Shown: piece by piece, positions 56,412-64,000 of the stretch
How positions within the stretch are numbered: position 1 is the first letter of the stretch
Layout: each line of letters begins with the position of its first letter
Assembly: GCA_002316545.1 (NCBI GenBank)
Contig: DCDR01000001.1
Coordinates: 1-64,000 of the forward strand
Origin: Candidatus Saccharibacteria bacterium UBA1050
GTDB lineage: Bacteria; Patescibacteriota; Saccharimonadia; Saccharimonadales; Saccharimonadaceae
Reading direction: 5' to 3'
Length of the DNA: 64,000 bases
The notes under the pieces: generated by a model
What the model was told of the DNA's origin: nothing
What the model saw: the letters and a program-made list of their open reading frames with translations, nothing else
Databases searched by the model: none
Made by a program: the position numbers and the translations under genes

Positions 56412-56809
56412 GCATGGTTGAGCCCGAAGCCCAACCGACGATTGCACCTAAACGGGGTGGTCTCGTTGTGATTTGGCTTGCCGCGTGGTATGAGCACGAT
56501 GCTTTCGGACTTACGGCTTCATCACATTAGGTTGAACTTCGGGTTGGTGAGAGACGGCTTTGGCAGATTCTTCCCTTGGGTTCAAGACCAATCTGTCAAA
56601 ATCAAGACCGATCTATTCCCCCGTTTCCCTAGCCGTACGATGCGGGGCCCTCCCCGCTCGAAGTGTTCACTCGTTTGTAGACGTTTCAGCTTAGACGCCT
56701 ACGGGCTGTATCGCATGCTTGCTGTAGAGGTTCGCTGGGCGTGCCGGCGGCTGAGAACATACAGCGCACTCACCGAATTTACATCCCCACTATTTGAGAA
56801 CTTCGATAA
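56412..56809 (-). ncRNA. Candidate structured RNA of about 400 nt, class unknown
   Basis: No convincing gene lies between the ABC-F gene and the glutaredoxin gene. On the minus strand a promoter-like TTTACA, 15 bp, TATACT (56816-56842) faces this stretch, and the terminator at 56377-56411 closes it. Helices visible in that orientation: GTAGGCGT/ACGTCTAC, GCGGGG/CCCCGC, CAGATT/AATCTG, and GGTTGGGC/GCTCAACC with a TTCGG loop. GAT(C/T)GGTCTTGA occurs twice. Size suits RNase P or tmRNA, and GGGGATG...ATTCGG near the 5' side is slightly tmRNA-like, but no matching CATCCCC 3' acceptor strand was found. Confidence 0.45.
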
Positions 56810-56844
56810 ACCCAAGTATAGGTAAAAGATTTGAAATGTAAAGC

Positions 56845-57123
56845 TTAAGTGCTAACGAGTTGGTTCTTTTCGAGTGCTGATTGGAGCGCTGGGCGGTTGA
56901 AGCCTAAAATCATTTCACCCGCTATATCGGTAACTGGCACACCTTGGAAATTACCGCCAAGTTTATCGAGCAGCTCGTCTTTAGCTGCGTCGTCTTCTTC
57001 GATGTTTTTGGCTACGTATTTCACGCCAAGTTTGTCGAGCCACTGCTTTTCGGTTGCGCAAAACGCGCAAAATGTAGTGGTGTAAATTGTTACTGCATCG
57101 GTGTTGGTGTCGCTCATGTTCAT
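56845..57123 (-). CDS. Glutaredoxin-like thiol-disulfide protein
   Basis: 92 aa thioredoxin fold. Active site CAFC in IYTTTFCAFCATEKQWLDKLGV, then GGNFQGVPVTDIAGEMILGFNRPALQSAL with the cis-Pro (VPV) and the GF motif of glutaredoxin/NrdH proteins. GAGAGG lies upstream; the true start may be the second Met (MSDT). Confidence 0.93.
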   Translation of the reverse strand: MNMSDTNTDAVTIYTTTFCAFCATEKQWLDKLGVKYVAKNIEEDDAAKDELLDKLGGNFQGVPVTDIAGEMILGFNRPALQSALEKNQLVST

Positions 57124-57162
57124 TTCCCTCTCTTCATTTCTTACTATACATTGTACAGCAAA

Positions 57163-57390
57163 TTAGTTGCCCTGCCTAGAGGTTTTACTGGTAAAATGCC
57201 ACCCCAAACACTGGGGGCATTGATAGATTGAAAGCTCAACCTGAGGCCGAGTAAGCTCGGCGTCCTCAAGCGCTCGTAAGGCTAGAGCTTCCGAGGCAAA
57301 GCGTCGCTTGTGCGTGCAGCTGGCGGCTGGTGTATACGGTGTATGCTTTTTGGGTGATATTTTGCGCGGCACGGTAGAAATTCGTCTCAC
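57163..57390 (-). CDS. Small Cys/His protein, 75 aa
   Basis: Basic N-terminus, a helical middle and the C-terminal YQCPQCLGWHFTSK, a CPxC...H arrangement that could bind zinc. Ends before the glutaredoxin gene on the same strand and is divergent from the ATP synthase operon. The start is not firmly fixed. Confidence 0.6.
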   Translation of the reverse strand: MRRISTVPRKISPKKHTPYTPAASCTHKRRFASEALALRALEDAELTRPQVELSIYQCPQCLGWHFTSKTSRQGN

Positions 57391-57395
57391 TTTCT

Positions 57396-57403
57396 GTTAT
57401 ACT
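57396..57403 (+). promoter_or_regulatory. Extended -10 promoter of the ATP synthase operon
   Basis: TGTTATACT with TATACT at 57398-57403; no good -35. The ATG at 57415 is 12 bases on, so the leader is absent or very short. Confidence 0.55.
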
Positions 57404-57414
57404 TTGCATTGTAC

Positions 57415-57672
57415 ATGAGTACGTCAGGCGACAATAGTGGAGGCACGCCGACGCCGCCGGTTCGCCGGGCGGTCCTTTTAATGCTCGGTGATATAGCCGA
57501 CACAACATGGCGCATGTTTGGGCCCGTTGTTGTGCTTACCGGTCTCGGTTTGTGGGCGGATAGCTCTTACGATACCGGTCCGTGGCTTTCACTCGCAGGA
57601 GTACTCATAGGTTCCGCAGGAGCGGCACTACTAGTGAAACAACAGTTAACAAAGGTGAATCAACAGAAATGA
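57415..57672 (+). CDS. AtpZ/AtpI-like small membrane protein
   Basis: 85 aa, two hydrophobic helices (MFGPVVVLTGLGLWAD and WLSLAGVLIGSAGAALLVKQQL), the usual layout of the small protein that begins many F-type ATP synthase operons. The stop overlaps the atpB start (ATGA). An in-frame TTG lies 6 bases before the ATG. Confidence 0.8.
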   Translation: MSTSGDNSGGTPTPPVRRAVLLMLGDIADTTWRMFGPVVVLTGLGLWADSSYDTGPWLSLAGVLIGSAGAALLVKQQLTKVNQQK

Positions 57673-58472
57673 TGCAACAATTTGGCGCGCTCGATCTTCA
57701 CATCGACATCAAAACCGCACCGATTTTTCACATTGGCGATTTTGCCGTTACCAACGCTATGCTTACTGGTACGGTAAGCTTGCTGATATTTTTCGCCGTA
57801 TTCTTTTATGTTGCCTACAAAGTGAAAAATGGCCAATACAACCGTTTTGTTGGTTTGGTGCAATGGGCATTTGAAGGCATGCTTGGGCAAATTAACAGCG
57901 TGATTCCGGATAAAACAATTGCTAGACGAATTATGCCACTCGCGATGACGATTTTCTTTTATGTGCTAATCAGCTACTGGATGAGTATTTTGCCGGGGCT
58001 CGATAGTATTAAGTGGAACGGTGACCCAATTTTGCGTTCGATTGCCGCTGATATGAACTTTACTTTCGCACTGGCGTTTATTTCGCTGGTGGCGACGCAA
58101 ATGTATGCGATTCGACAGCTTGGTGGCCTGGGTAACCTTAGCCGCTATTTCCGAAACCCGATTAAAGATCCGCTCGGGTCATTTGAGGGTATTTTGGAAT
58201 TAATTGGTGAACTAAGCCGCTACACTGCCCTAAGTCTACGTTTGTTTGGAAACTGTTTTGCTGGCGAGGTACTGCTGCTTATCATGAGCGTGCTGACTGG
58301 CTACTTTGCTGCGCTTGCACTACCAGTGTTTATGGCGTTTGAGCTGTTTATTGGCTTTATTCAGGCCTACGTATTCTTTATCTTAACCGTGATATTTACT
58401 TCTCTGGCCATTTCTCACGGCCCTCACGATGATCATTCGCCTGCTCACGGTAAACAAGGAGTAGCTGGATGA
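57669..58472 (+). CDS. atpB: ATP synthase subunit a
   Basis: Forms the proton half-channels of Fo. 267 aa with five to six membrane helices. The essential Arg is in LSRYTALSLRLFGNCFAGEVLLLI, and the C-terminal helix FMAFELFIGFIQAYVFFILTVIF is typical. Start MMQQFGAL is set by the ATGA overlap with the upstream gene. Confidence 0.96.
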   Translation: MMQQFGALDLHIDIKTAPIFHIGDFAVTNAMLTGTVSLLIFFAVFFYVAYKVKNGQYNRFVGLVQWAFEGMLGQINSVIPDKTIARRIMPLAMTIFFYVLISYWMSILPGLDSIKWNGDPILRSIAADMNFTFALAFISLVATQMYAIRQLGGLGNLSRYFRNPIKDPLGSFEGILELIGELSRYTALSLRLFGNCFAGEVLLLIMSVLTGYFAALALPVFMAFELFIGFIQAYVFFILTVIFTSLAISHGPHDDHSPAHGKQGVAG

Positions 58473-58477
58473 TATAT

Positions 58478-58617
58478 CGCGAGAACCCGCGACCATTCAA
58501 CTCATCAGCACACTTTATGGGTGAACTACGTTCAGCCCATGGTGTTGGGCTGACCTCTCTCGCTGGACGCGAATAGAGGTCACACGCTTCTGAGTTGAAC
58601 AGTCGCGGTTCCTCGCG
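58478..58617 (+). ncRNA. Large branched RNA element between atpB and atpE
   Basis: Outer stem about 30 bases per arm: CGCGAG/CTCGCG, AACCCGCGAC/GTCGCGGTT (one bulge) and TTCAACTCA/TGAGTTGAA, between 58478-58508 and 58588-58617. Inside lie two hairpins, TCAGCCCA/TGGGCTGA (58532-58553) and GACCTCT/AGAGGTC (58552-58581), which share two bases and so compete slightly. It may stabilise or process the mRNA so that subunit c is made in excess. Confidence 0.7.
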
Positions 58618-58629
58618 AGCCAACCCTAG

Positions 58630-58638
58630 TGGTATACT
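58630..58638 (+). promoter_or_regulatory. Internal promoter before atpE
   Basis: Extended -10 TGGTATACT (58630-58638), 30 bases before the ATG, with AAAGGAG as ribosome-binding site. It would give extra atpE transcription. Confidence 0.5.
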
Positions 58639-58668
58639 GTAAGTAATAAATCAAAGGAGTAATAACAA

Positions 58669-58881
58669 ATGGAACAACTAGCATTTGGTCTAGCATACGC
58701 CCTACCTGCGCTTGGTGCTGCTGTAGGTATCGGTATTATCGGTAACGGTGCGTTAAACGCGCTTGGTCGTAACCCAGAAAAATTGGCCGACATCCGTACA
58801 TTGATGATTACCGCTATCGTGTTCGCCGACTCATTGGCGATTATCGGTATCATTGTGGCTATTATCGCGAAGTTTATCTAG
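58669..58881 (+). CDS. atpE: ATP synthase subunit c
   Basis: 70 aa, two helices joined by the polar loop ALGRNPEKL. The ion-binding carboxylate of helix 2 is Asp in VFADSLAIIGIIV, where most families have Glu. Multiple copies form the rotor ring. Strong AAAGGAG upstream. Confidence 0.96.
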   Translation: MEQLAFGLAYALPALGAAVGIGIIGNGALNALGRNPEKLADIRTLMITAIVFADSLAIIGIIVAIIAKFI

Positions 58882-58889
58882 GAGCGTAG

Positions 58890-59453
58890 ATGTTACATTC
58901 ATTCGTAACACAATTTGCAGAAGCTGCTCATGCGGCCGAGGCTGAACCCGCCAGTGGCGGTGTGTTTGGCGCGCTCGGTATCGACTGGCAGATGCTTCTT
59001 TTCCAGGTAATTGGTTTCGTAGTGCTCGTACTGATTATGGGTAAGTTTGTTTACCCCATCTTGATGAAAGCTGTTGACCAACGCCAGGAAAATATTGAAG
59101 AAGGCGCGAAAGCTGCTGAGGAAGCCGAGAAAAAAGCCGCTGAAGCCGAAGCGAACATCGAGAAACTTCTAAAGAAAGCACGCACTGAAGCATCGGATAT
59201 TGTTTCAACCGCCAAAGCCGAAGCTGGCCAAATGGTTGAAAAGGCCGAATCGAGCGCAAAAACCCGTGCTGACCGTATTGTGGCTGAAGCCCAGGAAGAA
59301 ATTGCCAAAGATGTATTGGCCGCTCGAAAAGCGCTTGAAAAAGACACGCTCAATCTTGTAAAGCAAGCCGCGGGCTTGGCTGTTTCAGGTGTGGCAGATA
59401 GCAAACTGGATGCTCAGGTGATTAAAAAGGCCGTTGAAGGAGCAAAGAAGTAG
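58890..59453 (+). CDS. atpF: ATP synthase subunit b
   Basis: 187 aa. An N-terminal extension of about 30 residues rich in Ala/Glu precedes the single membrane helix (MLLFQVIGFVVLVLIMGKFVYPILMKAVDQR). A long charged coiled coil follows (EEAEKKAAEAEANIEKLL), which forms the peripheral stalk. 8 bases after atpE. Confidence 0.94.
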   Translation: MLHSFVTQFAEAAHAAEAEPASGGVFGALGIDWQMLLFQVIGFVVLVLIMGKFVYPILMKAVDQRQENIEEGAKAAEEAEKKAAEAEANIEKLLKKARTEASDIVSTAKAEAGQMVEKAESSAKTRADRIVAEAQEEIAKDVLAARKALEKDTLNLVKQAAGLAVSGVADSKLDAQVIKKAVEGAKK

Positions 59454-59455
59454 CT

Positions 59456-59836
59456 ATGATTTCTCGTCGTAAGTTAGCCGAGCATGCTGCAGAACGCCTA
59501 GTAAAGGGCGACTCTACCGCTAGTGTATTGAACGAACTTGCGGCGTACTTGCTTGACGCTCGTCGCACCGGCGAAGCCGAGCTGGTAATTCGCGCGGTTG
59601 AAGATTCACTGTTGTCACGAGGCGTCGCCTTGGCAACGGTCACTTCAGCTCGCTCACTTACCGCAGACGCAAAAGACGCAGTTGAGCAACTAATCCGACG
59701 TGAATATTCAGATGTAAAAAGCGTGTTACTACGCGAAATTATTGACCCATCAGTATTGGCGGGCATGAAAGTAAGCCTAGCTGGCGCTCAGCTAGACGTT
59801 ACGGCGAAAACGAAATTAGAGAAACTAGGAGTATAG
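59456..59836 (+). CDS. atpH: ATP synthase subunit delta, short form
   Basis: 126 aa, whereas delta is usually about 175-180. The C-terminal half is recognisable (VTSARSLTADAKDAVEQLIRREY, IIDPSVLAGMKVSLAGAQLDVTAKTKLEKL); the N-terminal helical domain is reduced. Position between b and alpha confirms the assignment. Starts 2 bases after atpF. Confidence 0.88.
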   Translation: MISRRKLAEHAAERLVKGDSTASVLNELAAYLLDARRTGEAELVIRAVEDSLLSRGVALATVTSARSLTADAKDAVEQLIRREYSDVKSVLLREIIDPSVLAGMKVSLAGAQLDVTAKTKLEKLGV

Positions 59837-59845
59837 GAGAAAACT

Positions 59846-61381
59846 ATGGCAGAATTAGCAGTAAAAGAACTCTCTAGCGAACTCCAAGCAGCCATTGCTG
59901 GCCTTTCAAAGACAGAAGGACTCGAATCGGCTGGCGTGGTGATTCGTGTGGGTGACGGTGTGGCATGGGTGCATGGCCTCAGCCAAGCTGGGTATAGCGA
60001 GGTGCTTGAAATCGACACCAAAGCTGGTGTAGTGGAAGCCTTTGCGCTTAACCTCATGGAAGATGAAATTGGCGCGGTGATTTTGGGCGATGATAGCCAA
60101 GTAGCCGCTGGAAACACAGTACGCCTAAAGGGCGTAGTGCTTGAAGTGCCAGTGGGTGAAGAGCTTCTTGGCCGCGTGGTTAACCCATTGGGTGTCGCCA
60201 TTGACGGTGGTCCGGCTATCAAAACCAAGCAAACGGGTAAGGTGGAGCGTGAAGCGATCGGTGTATTAGGCCGTAAGCACGTGCATGAGCCACTCATGAC
60301 CGGAATTATGGCCATCGACAGCATGTTCCCTATCGGCCGCGGTCAGCGTGAGCTGATTATTGGTGACCGCCAAACTGGTAAAACCGCCATTGCAATTGAC
60401 ACGATGATTAACCAAGCCCGCCAAAAAACTGGCGTAGTGAATATTTACGTGGCGATTGGTCAGAAGCTCTCGAAGGTAGCTCGGTTGGTTGAGCGCCTGA
60501 AGCAAGAAGGTGTGATGGAGCAAACTATCGTGGTGGCGACTGGCCCCGCTGACCCTGCTTCAATGCTGTACTTGGCGCCATACGCGGGTACCGCTATGGG
60601 TGAATACTTCCGCGACAAGGGTGAGCACGCACTAATGATCTATGACGACCTTACTAAACACGCTGTTGCTTACCGTCAAATGAGCCTATTGCTTCGTCGT
60701 CCACCAGGGCGAGAGGCTTTCCCTGGTGATGTGTTCTACCTCCACTCTCGCCTACTCGAACGCTCAGCAAAATTAGCTGATGATTTAGGTGCTGGTTCGT
60801 TGACTGCTCTGCCGATTATTGAAACTCAGGCTGGAGATATCTCTGCCTACATTCCTACTAACGTGATTTCTATTACCGACGGTCAGATTTTTATGGAAAC
60901 CGACCTCTTCTATCAGGGTATTCGTCCGGCTATTTCGGCGGGTCTATCGGTAAGTCGTGTGGGTGGTGACGCTCAAACCAAAGCTGTTAAATCGGTTTCT
61001 GGCCACCTAAAACTTGGCCTTAGCCAGTTCCGCGAGCTTGCCAGCTTTGCCCAGTTTGGTAGCGACCTAGACGAAGCTACTAAAGCGCAGATTGACCGTG
61101 GTCAACGGCTGACAGAACTTTTGAAACAACCACAGTACCAACCAATGAGTATTTGGGAGCAGGTTGCTTCTATCGTAGCGGTAGACTCCGGTTCGTTCGA
61201 TAAAGTTCCTGTGGCCAAAATTAAGGACGCCCAGGCCGCCCTACTGACCAAGCTATGGACAGACCACAAGAAAGACATGCAAGACCTGAATAAAGGTTCT
61301 GAGAAAATTGAAAAAGACTCGAAGGCTGCTGCTTTAATCGAAAAGACCGCGAAAACGGCTGCGAAAGGATTTGAGGCCTAG
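59846..61381 (+). CDS. atpA: ATP synthase subunit alpha
   Basis: 511 aa. Walker [56 protein letters not shown] and [13 protein letters not shown] are diagnostic. AGGAG precedes the ATG. The C-terminus is longer and Lys/Ala-rich ([22 protein letters not shown]). Confidence 0.98.
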   Translation: MAELAVKELSSELQAAIAGLSKTEGLESAGVVIRVGDGVAWVHGLSQAGYSEVLEIDTKAGVVEAFALNLMEDEIGAVILGDDSQVAAGNTVRLKGVVLEVPVGEELLGRVVNPLGVAIDGGPAIKTKQTGKVEREAIGVLGRKHVHEPLMTGIMAIDSMFPIGRGQRELIIGDRQTGKTAIAIDTMINQARQKTGVVNIYVAIGQKLSKVARLVERLKQEGVMEQTIVVATGPADPASMLYLAPYAGTAMGEYFRDKGEHALMIYDDLTKHAVAYRQMSLLLRRPPGREAFPGDVFYLHSRLLERSAKLADDLGAGSLTALPIIETQAGDISAYIPTNVISITDGQIFMETDLFYQGIRPAISAGLSVSRVGGDAQTKAVKSVSGHLKLGLSQFRELASFAQFGSDLDEATKAQIDRGQRLTELLKQPQYQPMSIWEQVASIVAVDSGSFDKVPVAKIKDAQAALLTKLWTDHKKDMQDLNKGSEKIEKDSKAAALIEKTAKTAAKGFEA

Positions 61382-61384
61382 ATT

Positions 61385-61612
61385 ATGGCACAAAAGTCAG
61401 GCGAAGATCTTTTTGGACAGCCTATGATAACCGACTTAGATTTGGACGGCTTCGACTTTGACGGCGAAAGTGCGCAACTGTACAGTGAAGCACGCGAGGC
61501 TGCCTTGACAACGCTTGTCGGTTCTTTGGGCGATCTTGACCTTGATCAAATCGAAGCATTGCAGAGAGTAGTAGATGGTTTTAATTCGGACGAGGGCGAA
61601 GATGGTCAGTAG
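61385..61612 (+). CDS. Acidic orphan inside the atp operon, 75 aa
   Basis: Begins MAQKSGEDLFGQPMITDLDLDGFDFDG. Very acidic; helical in the second half (LYSEAREAALTTLVGSLGDLDLDQIEALQRVVDGF). Starts 3 bases after atpA and overlaps the next gene by 11, so it is translated with the ATP synthase subunits. Not a known F1Fo subunit. Could be an assembly factor or a regulator. Confidence 0.75.
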   Translation: MAQKSGEDLFGQPMITDLDLDGFDFDGESAQLYSEAREAALTTLVGSLGDLDLDQIEALQRVVDGFNSDEGEDGQ

Positions 61613-61811
61613 TGCTATGCCTGAATGGTGTAGGTATGCACCTACAGAAGAAATACGCGAAGCGGTAGATGAGCTTACTCTCTATCAATGGCTAAAGACC
61701 TTAACACCTGAGGACATTAGTTTTCTTATATTCGAAGGTGACTTGAATGAGGCCGAGGCGGATGACTTAAGAAAAGCATACGCGGTTGCTAAGGGAGGCA
61801 TAGATGCCTAG
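61602..61811 (+). CDS. Acidic orphan inside the atp operon, 69 aa
   Basis: Begins MVSSAMPEWCRYAPTEEIREAVDELTLYQWL; an alternative start is the Met five codons later. Helical and acidic (LTPEDISFLIFEGDLNEAEADDLRKAYAVAK). Overlaps the preceding gene by 11 bases and atpG by 8. Similar in size and charge to its neighbour, so the two may pair. Confidence 0.7.
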   Translation: MVSSAMPEWCRYAPTEEIREAVDELTLYQWLKTLTPEDISFLIFEGDLNEAEADDLRKAYAVAKGGIDA

Positions 61812-62666
61812 CCAACGTCAACTCAAAAGCCGTATTCGCTCGGTGAAAAACACCAAGCAGATTACCAAGGCAATGCAAATGGTGGCGGCTTCAAAAATGC
61901 GCCGTGCTCAGGATGCTACTAAGGCGACCGCTGCATACACAGCGACGGCTCGTGATATTTTGGCTCATCTCTCGAAACAAGGCGCTACCAACAACCACCC
62001 ACTGTTTGAGGCTCGGCCGGTGAGGCGGCGGTTACTTATAGTGATTGCCAGTGACAAAGGTCTTGCTGGTGCATATAACGGTAATTTGGCCAAGCACTAC
62101 CTAAAAGAATTAATTGCCGATGACGCGGCGCACATTAAAACCGATACCATCGCGATCGGTCGTAGGGTGACGCAGTTTGTTACCCGACTGAAAGATGCCA
62201 AGCTGATTGGTGCGTACGAAGATTTGCCCGACCACCTTGAAGGTCACGAACTACGTGCGGTGATGGATACTGCCTACAAGATGTTTGAAGACGGCGAAGT
62301 TGATGCTGTAGATATGGTGTACACAGAGTTTGTTAGTAGTATTACTCAAACGCCAAAAACAGAGAGATTATTACCTGCTGGCCAGGCTGGTGAGCCAACC
62401 GATGAGTCGATTGATGAAGCCGAATTTGAGCCGAGTATTGAGACCGTGCTCGAGAATGTGGTGTATCGCCTACTCGGTGCGCAGCTTTTTCAAGCATTCC
62501 TTGATGCTCGTGCGAGCGAGCACAGCATGCGTATGCTCGCCATGAAAAACGCTACCGACAATGCCACCGATTTGATAGATGACCTTACCCTGGCCATGAA
62601 CAAAGCCCGCCAGGCGGCGATTACCCAAGAACTAGCAGAAATTAGTGGTGGATCGGAGGCAATGAA

Positions 62667-62670
<4 letters not shown>
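61804..62670 (+). CDS. atpG: ATP synthase subunit gamma
   Basis: 288 aa. N-terminal LKSRIRSVKNTKQITKAMQMVAASKMRRAQ and C-terminal ASEHSMRMLAMKNATDNATDLIDDLTLAMNKARQAAITQELAEI form the rotor coiled coil. An acidic insertion (PAGQAGEPTDESIDEAEFEPS) lies before the last third. Confidence 0.97.

Positions 62671-64000
<1,330 letters not shown>

Noticed and set aside
56478..56825. A 115-codon plus-strand frame after the ABC-F gene
   Set aside because: Arg/Phe/Leu-rich with no ribosome-binding site; the DNA shows paired helices instead, so I treat it as an RNA region.

Overview
The window looks like a chromosomal segment of a small-genome Patescibacteria (CPR) bacterium, most plausibly Saccharibacteria (TM7). 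That placement is inference. It rests on a Gram-positive-type surface (an LPQTG protein and a sortase), a compact F-type ATP synthase operon with a short delta subunit, very many short orphan genes, several leaderless genes, and little biosynthesis. TGA is used as a stop (for example at the ends of apbE and atpG), so the UGA-recoding CPR lineages are unlikely. The backbone has intermediate GC, but several isolated genes are strikingly GC-rich.

Layout. 1-19.7 kb is backbone: partial topA, an acidic orphan, dprA, a structured RNA locus, a ZIP metal transporter, pth, a Fic protein overlapping der, an RsuA-type pseudouridine synthase, a histidine kinase/response regulator pair with Pro/Ala-rich tails, an alpha/beta hydrolase, a sortase-anchored surface protein, and a redox operon (FNR-like reductase, ApbE, ferric-reductase-like membrane protein). 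19.73-33.45 kb is an integrated element of about 13.7 kb in the 3' end of tRNA-Glu(CTC). It is bounded by a 17-bp direct repeat and carries a large serine integrase, a second recombinase lacking the catalytic serine, and a defence-like operon (type IIG-like nuclease-methyltransferase, an unknown 327-aa protein, a DUF2779 Cas4/RecB-like nuclease, an OLD-family ATPase-nuclease). It also carries several orphans, one behind a leader RNA built like a terminator/antiterminator switch. 33.5-57.4 kb is backbone again: a second two-component system, a DUF3048 protein, gltX, a DUF4367-like protein, a PEGA-domain protein, a sortase, tRNA-Leu, a tight six-gene operon (xth to an NnrD-like protein), smpB, a CMP-kinase-like protein, two divergent glycosyltransferases, an ABC-F ATPase and a glutaredoxin. 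57.4-64 kb is the ATP synthase operon from an AtpZ/I-like gene to atpD (cut by the window end), with three extra small acidic ORFs and a large structured RNA element between atpB and atpE.

Three patterns cut across the window. (1) GC-rich genes sit singly, once as a pair, between backbone genes, usually with their own AT-rich sigma70 promoter and a GC-rich hairpin: about 4.5, 6.5, 36.8, 47, 48-49 and 51 kb. A 38-codon gene at 54.5 kb may be another. They resemble phage 'morons', and two share nearly the same promoter. (2) Several genes have a -10 box placed so that the mRNA would start at or next to the ATG (2295, 9495, 27811 minus, 27959, 57415; possibly 29772 and 39779). (3) Several intergenic regions are strongly structured and may encode RNAs I cannot assign (3.97-4.29, 29.5-29.6, 49.0-49.3, 51.65-51.76, 56.4-56.8, 58.48-58.62 kb).

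The best candidate for an undescribed system is the integrated element. Its excised circle should give the integrase a different, longer C-terminus: an in-frame 37-codon tail lies just inside the left repeat. The same element joins an unusual nuclease operon to a candidate RNA switch.
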